Assembly: GCA_937975765.1 (NCBI GenBank)
Contig: CALJUR010000017.1
Span: forward strand, 1-64,000
Direction: 5' to 3'
DNA from: an uncultured Myxococcales bacterium
GTDB taxonomy: Bacteria > Myxococcota_A > UBA9042 > DTJE01
Length of the DNA stretch: 64,000 nucleotides
Part shown: in pieces, positions 29,935-38,813 of the stretch
How the letters are laid out: each line of letters starts with the position of its first letter
How positions within the stretch are numbered: position 1 is the first letter of the stretch
The notes under the pieces: model-generated
The model's input: the letters and a program-made list of their open reading frames with translations, nothing else
What the model was told of the DNA's origin: nothing
Databases searched by the model: none
Translations under genes and position numbers: made by a program

Positions 29935-30038
29935 CGGGATCGAGGTACCACCTTCGTCCCGGCCCGTCAACGCCAGGAGCCTCTCCCCGACCCCCCGGCC
30001 TCCGTTTGTCCTAGAATGCCCTTGACGGGGGGTCTGGA

Positions 30039-31703
30039 ATGGTCGGCAGCCGGCGACTCCTGGAACTCCATCGCAGGCTTTACGAGGCCAACGAGAACCG
30101 CATCCGCGAACTGGTCAGCACCCCGCGACGGTTCACCCGGCAGGATCTGGACCGCTACGAGGCGGACCTGGCGAACTCGATCCCCGACGACTGGAAGCCC
30201 TCGACCCCGGCTGCGCTGCGGGCCGCGATCCGCCGGGCCCGGGTGATCCTGGTCGGCGACTACCACTCGCTGGCGCAGTCCCAGAAAGGGTTCGTGCGCG
30301 TGCTGCGCGCGATCCGGGCGCGCCACCTGACCGTCGGCCTGGAGTTCGTGTCGGCCCGCTACCAGAAGGCCGTGGACGACTACGTGGCGGGGCGCATCTG
30401 CGACGAGACCTTCCTGCGCCGCACCGAGTACGCCCGATCCTGGCCGTCCTACCAGGTCTGGCCGAACTTCCGGCCGATTTTCGAGCACGCCCGCCGCCGC
30501 AAGGCCCGCGTGCTGGCACTGGACTGCCCCTCGACCGAGTGCGGCACCGTCTGGTCCCGGTCGGCCTTCGCGGCCTACCGGATCGCCGAATCCATCCGCG
30601 AGAATCCCTCGAACAAGGTGGCCGTGCTGATGGGCGAGGCCCACCTGGCTCCGAACCACCTGCCGGAGGAACTGCGCCGCGCCATGGATCACCTGGGGGT
30701 CAAGGCCAGCGTGCTGGTCGTCCACCAGAACCTGGATCCGCTGTGGTTCGAACTGATGGAGAAGGGGTTGCAGGACCTCGTGGACGCCGTGCGGCTGGAC
30801 GAGGACCGGTACGTGCTGCCGGTCAGCACGCCGGTCGCGGCGCAGGCGTCGTTCCTGGCGGGGATGGCGGGCGAGGAGGCGGCGGAGGCGGGCGACCGGG
30901 CGGCCGTGAGGCGCGAGTTCGGGCGCTACCTGAAGGCGCTGGCGCGGTTCATCGGCGTGGGTGCGAACGGGATCCTGGAAGGCGTGACCGTCTGCGGTCC
31001 CGGCGACCTGGAACCGGTCGAGTCGCTGCGGTCCCGGCTGGACCCGGACGGGTTCCAGGTGATCCTGCACCAGGTCGAGGAGGGCGAGTCGCTGTGCCTG
31101 CCCGACCTGGGAATCGTGTACCTGGCGCACCTGGGGCCGACCCACATCGGCGAGGAGGCGGCGCACTTCCTGAAGGCGCGCCTGGCGTCCGGCCCGATCC
31201 CGGAATCGCCCGTGGATTTCCTGTACGGGCGGGCGCTGCACGAGGCGCTGGGCTACTTCGGGGCGAAGGTGTTCAACCCCAAGCGGAAGCCGCCCACCGA
31301 AATCCTCAGGAAGAGCGGCCGGCGCCGCGGGTCGGTGGAGGAGGAGAACGACGCCGAGGAGATGACCCCGGAACTGGCCGTCGCCGTGCACCTGGCCTCG
31401 TGGCACCGCGCCCACCACTGGCGCAGGAATTTCGGGCCCGATGCCTTCGACATGCACGTGCGGGCGATGGGCCTGCACGGGGGACTTGCGGACCTCGGGC
31501 CGGAACTGCTGGGGCCGCTGGTACACCTGCTGGGTTACGAGATCGGGGAGAGGCTGTGGACGGCCTTCCGTGCGGGCCGCATCCCGGCGGCGCGGGTGAA
31601 GACCTTGTTCCGGGCCAACCTGGAGGCGCCGGGTGTCGCCTTCTCGTTGTGGCACGGCTTGGCAAGCACCCTCCGTTCGATTAGACTGCCGACTCGCTTC
31701 TGA
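30039..31703 (+). CDS. ChaN-like (haem-binding uptake) domain protein with C-terminal extension
   Basis: This 554-residue protein has in its first half the ChaN/DUF399 fold: ARVILVGDYHSLAQSQ (usual form GExHxxxxHH), LTVGLEFVSARYQKAVDDY and KVAVLMGEAHLAPNHLP. ChaN homologues bind haem or iron, often as lipoproteins. This one has no signal peptide and is nearly twice the usual length. Residues 280-554 hold a second, mostly helical region of unknown nature. TAGAAT at 30012-30017 is a likely -10. No iron-transport genes adjoin it, so a role in haem metabolism is only family-based. Confidence 0.75.
   Translation: MVGSRRLLELHRRLYEANENRIRELVSTPRRFTRQDLDRYEADLANSIPDDWKPSTPAALRAAIRRARVILVGDYHSLAQSQKGFVRVLRAIRARHLTVGLEFVSARYQKAVDDYVAGRICDETFLRRTEYARSWPSYQVWPNFRPIFEHARRRKARVLALDCPSTECGTVWSRSAFAAYRIAESIRENPSNKVAVLMGEAHLAPNHLPEELRRAMDHLGVKASVLVVHQNLDPLWFELMEKGLQDLVDAVRLDEDRYVLPVSTPVAAQASFLAGMAGEEAAEAGDRAAVRREFGRYLKALARFIGVGANGILEGVTVCGPGDLEPVESLRSRLDPDGFQVILHQVEEGESLCLPDLGIVYLAHLGPTHIGEEAAHFLKARLASGPIPESPVDFLYGRALHEALGYFGAKVFNPKRKPPTEILRKSGRRRGSVEEENDAEEMTPELAVAVHLASWHRAHHWRRNFGPDAFDMHVRAMGLHGGLADLGPELLGPLVHLLGYEIGERLWTAFRAGRIPAARVKTLFRANLEAPGVAFSLWHGLASTLRSIRLPTRF
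31659..31687 (+). promoter_or_regulatory. Promoter of the KOW-domain gene
   Basis: TTGGCA at 31659-31664, a 17-base spacer and TAGACT at 31682-31687, inside the end of the ChaN-like gene, 48 bases before the next ATG. Confidence 0.6.
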
Positions 31704-31734
31704 CGCGCCCGGGCAGCCGCGGTGCGAAGAGAGG

Positions 31735-32700
31735 ATGGCCTTGTCCTTCGGCGAGCCGTTCCGGGGCCTGGATGCCGACGCCTTCGCGGCCTTCGAGCCC
31801 CGCAAGTGGACCTCCAACCTGTTCAACATGGAGCGCATGCGCCTGCGCGACCAGCTGCTGTCCGTGGGCCAGTCCCTGGAGGCCACGGTGGCCCCGGACC
31901 GGCGCCTGCGCTGGGACGTGACGCCGCACGCGCCGTGCGTCTTCAACAACAAGCGCGTCAGCGAGCTGGTGCTGTTCTTCACGCGGTCCGAGGAGCAGCA
32001 GAAGGCGATCGCCCCGCTGCTGGACGCGCGGATCTCGCTGCCGGACCAGATCACCGATGCCGGCGAGCACCACCGGAACCTGTTCCTGGGGCTGCGGCTG
32101 GACGGTGCGGGTGTCGAGGCGGGCCTGATGTGCCACTCGACGGCCTGGCTGGACGTGATGAACCTGCTGAACCGCTGCCGCCAGCCGGCCGAGGCGCTGG
32201 AACTGGTGCGCCTGGTCCGGTCGATGCCGTCGGGGTGCGGCGTCCGGATCGGGCCTTCCCTGGAAGTCCCGGCCCCGGAGTTCGACGTCGAGCACGTGAA
32301 ACGCCTCGAGGAATCGGTCCTGAACGAGACCTTCCTGATCCGCTTCGGGCGCGCGCTGCCGCCGGGCGACGGGACGCTGGCGGCGTCCTCGTTCGTGCCG
32401 TTCCTGCGGGACCTGCTGCCGGTGCTGTTGCCCCTGTGGGACTTCATCGCGTGGCGGCCCGCGTCGAACTTCCTGGTCGCGACGTTGCCCGGTGGCGCCG
32501 CCGCGTTCAAGGACGCGCCGGTCGTTGCGAACGACGGGTCGATCATCGACTACGCGGTGGGGTCCAAGGTGCGGCTGGTCGACGGCGTCTTCAGCGGCCG
32601 CCAGGGCGTCGTCGCCGAGATCGACGCCAAGGGCCACGTCCGCGTCCTGATCGGCAAGGTCGCCGTCCGCCTCGAGGCCCGCCAGGTCCGCAAGGCCTGA
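31735..32700 (+). CDS. KOW-motif protein of unknown function
   Basis: The 321-residue protein has an unrecognised N-terminal domain of about 270 residues (FEPRKWTSNLFNMERMRLRD early, then many hydrophobic helices). It ends in a KOW-like beta-barrel, VGSKVRLVDGVFSGRQGVVA followed by GHVRVLIGKVAVRLEARQV. KOW domains occur in NusG, Spt5 and ribosomal proteins and bind RNA or protein, so a nucleic-acid role is possible. There is no signal peptide or membrane segment. It has its own promoter and is convergent with the metallophosphoesterase lipoprotein gene, 67 bases away. Confidence 0.7.
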   Translation: MALSFGEPFRGLDADAFAAFEPRKWTSNLFNMERMRLRDQLLSVGQSLEATVAPDRRLRWDVTPHAPCVFNNKRVSELVLFFTRSEEQQKAIAPLLDARISLPDQITDAGEHHRNLFLGLRLDGAGVEAGLMCHSTAWLDVMNLLNRCRQPAEALELVRLVRSMPSGCGVRIGPSLEVPAPEFDVEHVKRLEESVLNETFLIRFGRALPPGDGTLAASSFVPFLRDLLPVLLPLWDFIAWRPASNFLVATLPGGAAAFKDAPVVANDGSIIDYAVGSKVRLVDGVFSGRQGVVAEIDAKGHVRVLIGKVAVRLEARQVRKA

Positions 32701-32767
32701 CACCGCGCTTTCACGCACCAGCGGGACCACCGGGTGAGCGTCGCGTCCCGGAATGGGGAGGCGGGAT

Positions 32768-33742
32768 TCAGTCGCCGCTGTAGGGGAGGGAATAGGCCGA
32801 ACCCCAGTGGAAGTCGGCCCAGTTCAGGATCCGCCACGTCTTCAACACGTTGTCCAGTTGCAGCACCAGGAAGGAATCGGCGTCGAAGGTGACGCCCCCC
32901 ACGACCAGGTGGGGCACGGAGTAGTTGTCGGACAGGTTGATCCAGGCGTGGGAATGCCCCGAGATCACCAGGCGGATCGTGTCGGTGTGCCGTGCCAGGA
33001 CCTCGGGCAGGCCCGGCACGATGAACAGCGGGAAGTGCAGCATCACGACCGCGGGGCGGCCGTCCGACAACTGGGACTCCAGCCACGCGGTCTGTTCCGC
33101 ACCCAGGCTGCCGGAATCGTAGTCGTACTCGGGACTGGACAGGTCCAGGGTGGGACCCTTGAAGTTGTCCAGGACCAGGACCTTCCAGGTCCCCAGGTCC
33201 ACCGCGTAGTACGGGTCCGTCCCGAAATGGTGCTTGAACAGCGCCGGGGCCAGGTCCATCGGCCGGCCGTTCGAGAAGTCGTAGTCGTGGTTCCCGAGGG
33301 CGGGCCAGACCGGCGCGGGCCAGGACTCGAAGATGCGCTGGGCGATGTCGAAGCGGTCGTTCGGGTCGGCCAGGTACTCGTCGTACGTGGCATAGGGCAG
33401 GGTGTAGACGACGTCGCCCGCGACGAAGATGCCGGCAAGGTCGTAGGGCAGCGAGGCGAAGGTCTGGGTCATCGCCTGGCCGTGGATGTCGGAGGAGTCG
33501 CCCGGGTCCTCGAAGTGGGTGTCGCCCAGGAAGATCGCGTAGGTGTACCGCGGGGTCTCGGACGTCTGGGTCGCGGTGTCCTGCGAGGCGTCGTTCGCAT
33601 TCCCCGACACGTCGGTCGGTGCCGGGTCCGCGTCCGCCGAACGGAGCGCACCGGGCACCGTCGCGCCCGGTCCACCCGCGGCGCACGCGCACAGCCACAG
33701 GAACCCGCAGCAGAATCCGGGAAGGAAAGAGTGCTTCTTCAT
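32768..33742 (-). CDS. Metallophosphoesterase lipoprotein
   Basis: The 324-residue lipoprotein has lipobox LCAC (Cys20) and a Thr/Asp/Pro linker to about residue 65. A calcineurin-like phosphoesterase domain follows with the metal motifs in order: GDTH, GDVV, GNHDYDF, HFPLF and GHSHAWI. These bind two metal ions and hydrolyse phosphate esters. The substrate outside the cell is unknown. The ATG overlaps the stop of the upstream lipoprotein gene (TGATG), indicating coupled translation and perhaps a surface complex. Confidence 0.9.
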   Translation of the reverse strand: MKKHSFLPGFCCGFLWLCACAAGGPGATVPGALRSADADPAPTDVSGNANDASQDTATQTSETPRYTYAIFLGDTHFEDPGDSSDIHGQAMTQTFASLPYDLAGIFVAGDVVYTLPYATYDEYLADPNDRFDIAQRIFESWPAPVWPALGNHDYDFSNGRPMDLAPALFKHHFGTDPYYAVDLGTWKVLVLDNFKGPTLDLSSPEYDYDSGSLGAEQTAWLESQLSDGRPAVVMLHFPLFIVPGLPEVLARHTDTIRLVISGHSHAWINLSDNYSVPHLVVGGVTFDADSFLVLQLDNVLKTWRILNWADFHWGSAYSLPYSGD

Positions 33743-35811
33743 CACAGGCCTCCCAACTTCGAGAGGAGGGTATTGATGAACGTGCCGAACGACGCCTGGT
33801 CCGCCAGGGCGATGCCGCTGCCGTTGTCCAGCCACAGCAGGCCGTTCATCGAGGGCGAGCGGAAGGCCATCTGGCCCTGCAGCGACGCCGTGCCGTCGGC
33901 CGGGATCGGGGCCAGCGCGACCGCCTGTCCCGGGGCCGACACCTCGACGGCCGACGAGAACTCGGTCTCGGCGAAGCGGCCCGAGTCCCACGGGGTCGTC
34001 GTGTCCGCGCAGGCATCCGCATACGCGTAGGCCGGGTAGCCGTCCGTGTCGCTGCCGCCCACTGCGATCGTAGAGGCCGGGTAGCCGGCGGCGACGTACG
34101 TCGTCCACACCGACCCGCCCGCGGGAACGACCAGGGCCCCGTCGCCCGGGCTCCCGGGGGCGTCGCCCGTCGTGACCGCGACGGTGGCGGTGAAGACGCC
34201 GGTGAAGCCCTCGGTCGCCGTCGGGACCACGGCCTCGGTATCGAATGCTTCGCCCGTCCCGTCCGGCGTCGCGAACGAGGAGACGGCCAGCGAGGCGGGC
34301 GCCTGTGCCGCCGACGGATCGTGCAGGGTCAGCGCCAGCAGGTTCGTGGCGTCGCCCGGGGTCAGCGTGGCGCCTCCCTTCAGGCACTCGTACGACTTCA
34401 GGAACCCGGGCCACGGGGAGTCGGGGACCGTGCCCCAGTTCGGGAACAGGTCGCGCAGGCTGAACGGCGAGCCGACGAACGCCAGCAGGTCGAACTGGAC
34501 CGTGCCGTTCGCGATCCCCACTGCCGGCAGCAGGCTGCCCAGCAGGGACACCAGTTGTTCGGGGTCTTCCGGGTCCAGCGAGTCCAGCAGGCCCGTCAGC
34601 AAGTCGGGCAGGTCGAATCCCAGGGACGAGGCGATCGTCGCGATGCCGACCGTGCGGTTCAGGAGGTCGACCAGGGTGCCCAGGGCGACCAGCACGTCGC
34701 CTTCCAGCGTCAATCGCCGGCTTGCATCGCCGGCGAGGTGCGCCTGGACCTTCAGCACGGTGTCCTTCAGCGAGGCCGCCTGGCCGTCCCAGAGGATCTC
34801 CAGTTCGGTGGCGCCACCGGGGAACGCGCCGTGCAGCACCAGGTGCGGATGGTCGTCCAGGGTCAGGGTGGCGACGTTGTCCTCCAGGCCGTTGTCCTGC
34901 GCCATCAGGTCGGCCGCGGCCAGCGTGGCGTCCGCGGCGGCCGCGATCGAGTCCTTCATCGACCGCCACGTCTCCGCGCCGCCGTTCGCCATCAGGGTCA
35001 TCAGCGTCGGGTTCTCGACCAGCATGCCTGCCAGCGTCGCGGTCAGCCCCCGCTCCTTCGCCATCCGTTCCAGGCTGAGCAGCTGGACCTGGGTGTCCTG
35101 CGAGCCCAGCAGTTCCACCAGAGTCAGCATCATCTCGTTGAACGCCGAGATGCCGTGCAGTTCGCTGCGGTCCCACGAACAGCACAGGCTCATCATCGGG
35201 TGGTCGCCGAAGGCCAGGGGAAGCCCGCCTTCCAGGTGGAAGACCGGGGTCTGCGGCAGCGCCATCAGGTCCTGGAGCCGCTGCTTCTGCAGAATCGCGG
35301 CCGAGTGCAGCGCGTCGACGTTGGCGCCGACGGTCCCGGGATGCGAGACCCAGGCCCGGGGCGCCAGGTCCGGCCCGGTCGAATCGGGGTCGTGCTTGAA
35401 GTTCAGCAGCCCGGCCAGCGAGCCGAACATCGCGACGCTGGACTGGAAGCGCGCCAGGGTCCGCCCCCACAGGGCGTCCGGCAGGCCGGGAGCCAGTTCC
35501 AGCGCCCGATCGAAGGTGTCCATCGCGGCCAGCGACTCGCCGGCCGACAGCAGTTCCTTGCCGGACGCCACCAGGTCCAGCGCGATCGGGTCGACGGTCT
35601 CCGTCGCGGTCTCGGCGTCGCCGCTGGTGTCTCGATCGGAGGTGTCCTGGACCTCGGTCTCGACCGTCTCCGGGACGGAGGTGTCGCCCAGGACGTCGGC
35701 ATCCGCGGCCGGGGTTCCTCCCCCACCGCCGCACGCGTACACGAAAGCGGCCAGGGCAAGCCCCATTGCCAGTGTCACGCTTCCCTGCATGAGCCCTCTG
35801 CGCAGCGTCAT
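33742..35811 (-). CDS. Large lipoprotein with N-terminal TPR
   Basis: The 689-residue lipoprotein has lipobox YACG (Cys27) and a Gly5 run, then an acidic Thr/Glu/Asp linker. A single clear TPR follows around residues 80-120 (ESLAAMDTFDRALELAPGLP). The remainder is a mix of helices and beta-rich C-terminal sequence with no recognised family. Its C-terminal third has short SFxTxDGTG-like and EAVALAPIPADGTASLQG stretches that suggest a beta-sandwich. Translationally coupled to the metallophosphoesterase lipoprotein. Confidence 0.7.
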   Translation of the reverse strand: MTLRRGLMQGSVTLAMGLALAAFVYACGGGGGTPAADADVLGDTSVPETVETEVQDTSDRDTSGDAETATETVDPIALDLVASGKELLSAGESLAAMDTFDRALELAPGLPDALWGRTLARFQSSVAMFGSLAGLLNFKHDPDSTGPDLAPRAWVSHPGTVGANVDALHSAAILQKQRLQDLMALPQTPVFHLEGGLPLAFGDHPMMSLCCSWDRSELHGISAFNEMMLTLVELLGSQDTQVQLLSLERMAKERGLTATLAGMLVENPTLMTLMANGGAETWRSMKDSIAAAADATLAAADLMAQDNGLEDNVATLTLDDHPHLVLHGAFPGGATELEILWDGQAASLKDTVLKVQAHLAGDASRRLTLEGDVLVALGTLVDLLNRTVGIATIASSLGFDLPDLLTGLLDSLDPEDPEQLVSLLGSLLPAVGIANGTVQFDLLAFVGSPFSLRDLFPNWGTVPDSPWPGFLKSYECLKGGATLTPGDATNLLALTLHDPSAAQAPASLAVSSFATPDGTGEAFDTEAVVPTATEGFTGVFTATVAVTTGDAPGSPGDGALVVPAGGSVWTTYVAAGYPASTIAVGGSDTDGYPAYAYADACADTTTPWDSGRFAETEFSSAVEVSAPGQAVALAPIPADGTASLQGQMAFRSPSMNGLLWLDNGSGIALADQASFGTFINTLLSKLGGL

Positions 35812-35844
35812 CGTCTTGTGCCTCCCCGGATAAGGACGAGCGGG

Positions 35845-35873
35845 AGTCTCCGATACCTCGGGGCGGATTTCAA
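35845..35873 (-). promoter_or_regulatory. Candidate promoter of the lipoprotein/phosphoesterase pair
   Basis: On the minus strand, TTGAAA (35873-35868), a 17-base spacer, then GAGACT (35850-35845), 34 bases from the ATG at 35811. Confidence 0.45.
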
Positions 35874-35919
35874 CGGGGATGACGATGCCGGGACGTCAGT
35901 TCGGGGTGGGATCGCGATC

Positions 35920-37239
35920 TCACAGGATGTAGCGGCTGAGGTCCTCGTCCTTCAGGATGTCGCCCAGGCGCTCCTTCACGTAGGTGGCGGTGATCGGGAT
36001 CGTCTGGCCCGCGATGTCGGGGGCGTGGAAGGACACCTCCTCCAGCACCTTCTCCAGCACCGTGTGCAGCCGCCGCGCCCCGATGTTCTCGAACCGCGAA
36101 TTCAGTTCCGCCGCGACCTCGGCCACCGTGTCGATGCCGTCGTCCTCGAACTTCAGCGTCACGCCCTCGGTCGCCAGCAGCGCCTGGTACTGCCTCGGCA
36201 GGCTGTTGTCCGGTTCCCGCAGGATCCGCACGAAGTCGTCCCGGTCCAGCGAGGTCAGTTCCACCCGGATCGGGAAGCGCCCCTGCATCTCGGGGATCAG
36301 GTCCGACACCTTCGACACGTGGAACGCGCCCGCCGCGATGAACAGCACGTGGTCCGTCCGAACCACGCCGTACTTCGTCGTGACCTGCGTGCCTTCCACG
36401 ATCGGCAGCAGGTCGCGCTGCACGCCCTCGCGGGACACCTCCGGCCCGTGCCCGCCCTCGCGCCCGGCCACCTTGTCCATCTCGTCGATGAAGATGATGC
36501 CGCTGTTCTGCGCGCGTTCGAGGGCCATCTTGTTGACCTTGTCCGGGTCCAGCAGCCGGTCGCGCTCCTCGGCCTCGAAGATCGGCAGCGCCTCCTTGAC
36601 CGTGGACTGCCGCGTCCGCGTCTTGCGCGGCATCGCGTTGCCCAGCATGTCCTGCAGCTGCAGGCCGACCTCCTCCATGCCGGCGTTCGAGAAGATCGAC
36701 ATCATCGGCGTCGCGCTCTCGGCCACCTCGATCTTCAGCGGCCGGTCGTCCAGCGCGCCCGCCCGCACCTTCTGCCGCAGCACGTCGCGCGGTTCCGACC
36801 GGACGTCCTCGTGCTGGCCGTACAGCGCGTCCAGCACGCGGTCCTCGGCCAGTTCCTTCGCCCGCACGGTCACCTTCTCGCCTTCCTCGGCGCGGACCAT
36901 GTTGACGCTGAACTCGACCAGGTCGCGGATCATCCCTTCCACGTCCCGGCCGACGTACCCGACCTCGGTGTACTTGGACGCCTCCACCTTCACGAACGGC
37001 GCCCGCGCCAGCCGCGCCAGCCGCCGCGCGATCTCGGTCTTGCCGACGCCGGTCGGGCCGATCATCAGGATGTTCTTCGGGGTGATCTCGTCCTTCAGCG
37101 GGCCGTCCACGTGCCGCCGCCGCCAGCGGTTGCGCAGCGCCACGGCCACCATGCGCTTGGCCGCCGTCTGCCCGACGATGTAGCGGTCCAGCTCGGCCAG
37201 GACCTCCCTCGGGGTCAGGTCGCGTTCGCCTTCGGTCAC
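35920..37239 (-). CDS. hslU: ATP-dependent protease ATPase subunit HslU
   Basis: HslU is the AAA+ unfoldase that feeds proteins into HslV. The 439-residue protein has Walker A GPTGVGKT (61-68), Walker [10 protein letters not shown], the pore loop GYVGRD and the sensor/arginine-finger blocks [14 protein letters not shown]. The C-terminal tail ends in hydrophobic residues (SRYIL) that dock into HslV. It starts at a GTG overlapping the hslV stop (GTGA). Length is standard (about 440). Confidence 0.97.
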   Translation of the reverse strand: MTEGERDLTPREVLAELDRYIVGQTAAKRMVAVALRNRWRRRHVDGPLKDEITPKNILMIGPTGVGKTEIARRLARLARAPFVKVEASKYTEVGYVGRDVEGMIRDLVEFSVNMVRAEEGEKVTVRAKELAEDRVLDALYGQHEDVRSEPRDVLRQKVRAGALDDRPLKIEVAESATPMMSIFSNAGMEEVGLQLQDMLGNAMPRKTRTRQSTVKEALPIFEAEERDRLLDPDKVNKMALERAQNSGIIFIDEMDKVAGREGGHGPEVSREGVQRDLLPIVEGTQVTTKYGVVRTDHVLFIAAGAFHVSKVSDLIPEMQGRFPIRVELTSLDRDDFVRILREPDNSLPRQYQALLATEGVTLKFEDDGIDTVAEVAAELNSRFENIGARRLHTVLEKVLEEVSFHAPDIAGQTIPITATYVKERLGDILKDEDLSRYIL

Positions 37240-37799
37240 GGCAGCTCCTCCATGGTGATGGAGTCGTTGGTGAAGATGCAGATGCCGGCGGCGATCTCCA
37301 TCGCGGTGCGCGCGATCTGCGACGCGGGCAGCTCGGTGTGCCGCATCATGGCGCGCGCCGCGGCCAGCGCGTAAGGGCCGCCCGACCCGATGGCCAGCAC
37401 GCCCTCGTCCGGCTCGATCACGTCGCCCGCGCCGGTGATCAGGAAGGTCTTCTCCTTGTCCGCGACGATCAGCATCGCGTCCAGCCGCCGCAGCAGCCGG
37501 TCGGTGCGCCAGTCCTTCGCCAGCTCCACGGCCGACCGGGACAGGTTGCCGTTGTAGTCCTTCAGCTTGCCCTCGAACCGCTCGAACAGCGTGAAGGCGT
37601 CCGCGGTGGACCCGGCGAACCCGGTGATCACCTTGCCGTTGTGGACCTTGCGGACCTTGCTGGCCGTGTGCTTCAGGATGGTGTCGCCGTAGGACACCTG
37701 CCCGTCGCCGGCGACCACCACGGACGCGCCCCGGCGCACCGCGATGACGGTGGTGCCGCGCAGGTTGTCCAGGGTGCGGTCGGTCGTTCTTTCTGCCAT
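37236..37799 (-). CDS. hslV: ATP-dependent protease peptidase subunit HslV, with propeptide
   Basis: HslV is the threonine protease that partners HslU. The 187-residue protein aligns with the E. coli enzyme from TTVIAVRRG onward, so the catalytic threonine is Thr16 and residues 1-15 form a propeptide that must be removed. E. coli HslV has only the initiator Met to lose. Conserved blocks [34 protein letters not shown] and AIGSGGPYA are all present. Encoded between xerC and hslU in one operon. Confidence 0.97.
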   Translation of the reverse strand: MAERTTDRTLDNLRGTTVIAVRRGASVVVAGDGQVSYGDTILKHTASKVRKVHNGKVITGFAGSTADAFTLFERFEGKLKDYNGNLSRSAVELAKDWRTDRLLRRLDAMLIVADKEKTFLITGAGDVIEPDEGVLAIGSGGPYALAAARAMMRHTELPASQIARTAMEIAAGICIFTNDSITMEELP

Positions 37800-37822
37800 C
37801 GTGTCTCCTTGCCCGGCGGACC

Positions 37823-38764
37823 TCAGGATCCGCCTTTCGCCCGGGGATGGGCGCGGTCGTAGACTGCCTGCAACCGCGCCAGCGTGACGTGCGTGTACTT
37901 CTGGGTCGTGGACAGCCGGGCGTGGCCCAGCAGCTCCTGGATGTCCCGCAGGTCGGCGCCGCCGTCCAGCAGGTGCGTCGCGAACGAGTGCCGCAGCGCG
38001 TGCGGGTGCACGTGCCGGTTCAGCGCAACCTTCGCGACCGCCTGGTCGATCTGCCGCGCGATGCTGCGCACGGTCAGCCGCCCGCCGCGGAAGTTCAGGA
38101 ACAGCGCCTTGGGGTCGATCCCGCGCCGCAGCAGGGAAGGGCGCACGTCCAGCCAGGCCCGGATGGCCGCCAGCGCCTTCGTCCCCACCGGCACGATGCG
38201 CTCCTTGCGGCCCTTGCCCGTGACCTTCGCCTGCGCGGCCTTCAGGTCCACCGAGTCGACGTCCATCCCCGCCAGCTCGCTGACGCGGAAGCCGCCGGCG
38301 TAAAGCAGCTCCAGGATGGCCCGGTCGCGCAGCCCCAGCGGCGTCTTCGGGTCGGGCGCCTCCAGCAGCAGGAACAGCTCGTCCACCGGTACGAAGTCCG
38401 GCAGCCGCTGGTCCTTGCGCGGCCCCCGGATGCCGGCCCAGGGGTTGCCGGCCACGATGCCGCGCCGCTTCAGGAACCGGTAGAAGCCGCGCACCGCCGA
38501 CAGTTTCCGGGACACCGTCGCCGGGCCGTCGTGCCGGGCGTCCAGCGCAGCGAACCACGCCTCGACGCCGCGCCGGTCCAGCGCCAGGGGATCGACGCCG
38601 GCGCGGTCCAGGATCTCCACCAGTTCCATGCAGTCGGCGCGGTACGCCTTCAGGGTGTGCGGCGACGCGCTGCGCCCGATCTCCATGTGGCGCAGGAAGT
38701 CCTCCAGGGGCTGGCGCCAGCCGGGGGAGTCGGAGGGTCCGGTGGCGGTGCGCGTCCGGCTCAT
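37823..38764 (-). CDS. xerC: Tyrosine recombinase XerC
   Basis: XerC with XerD resolves chromosome dimers at dif. The 313-residue protein has the N-terminal SAM-like core-binding domain and a catalytic domain with Arg160, Lys184, His255-x-x-Arg258, His281 and Tyr290, the complete active site. [16 protein letters not shown] and [12 protein letters not shown] match XerC/D. Placement upstream of hslV-hslU is the same as codV-clpQ-clpY in Firmicutes. ATG 38764 was preferred to an upstream TTG at 38800. Confidence 0.94.
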   Translation of the reverse strand: MSRTRTATGPSDSPGWRQPLEDFLRHMEIGRSASPHTLKAYRADCMELVEILDRAGVDPLALDRRGVEAWFAALDARHDGPATVSRKLSAVRGFYRFLKRRGIVAGNPWAGIRGPRKDQRLPDFVPVDELFLLLEAPDPKTPLGLRDRAILELLYAGGFRVSELAGMDVDSVDLKAAQAKVTGKGRKERIVPVGTKALAAIRAWLDVRPSLLRRGIDPKALFLNFRGGRLTVRSIARQIDQAVAKVALNRHVHPHALRHSFATHLLDGGADLRDIQELLGHARLSTTQKYTHVTLARLQAVYDRAHPRAKGGS

Positions 38765-38813
38765 GGGGCCTACTCTGGGCACCGGGGAGGCGTTCGGCAA
38801 GGGCCGGCGCGGG

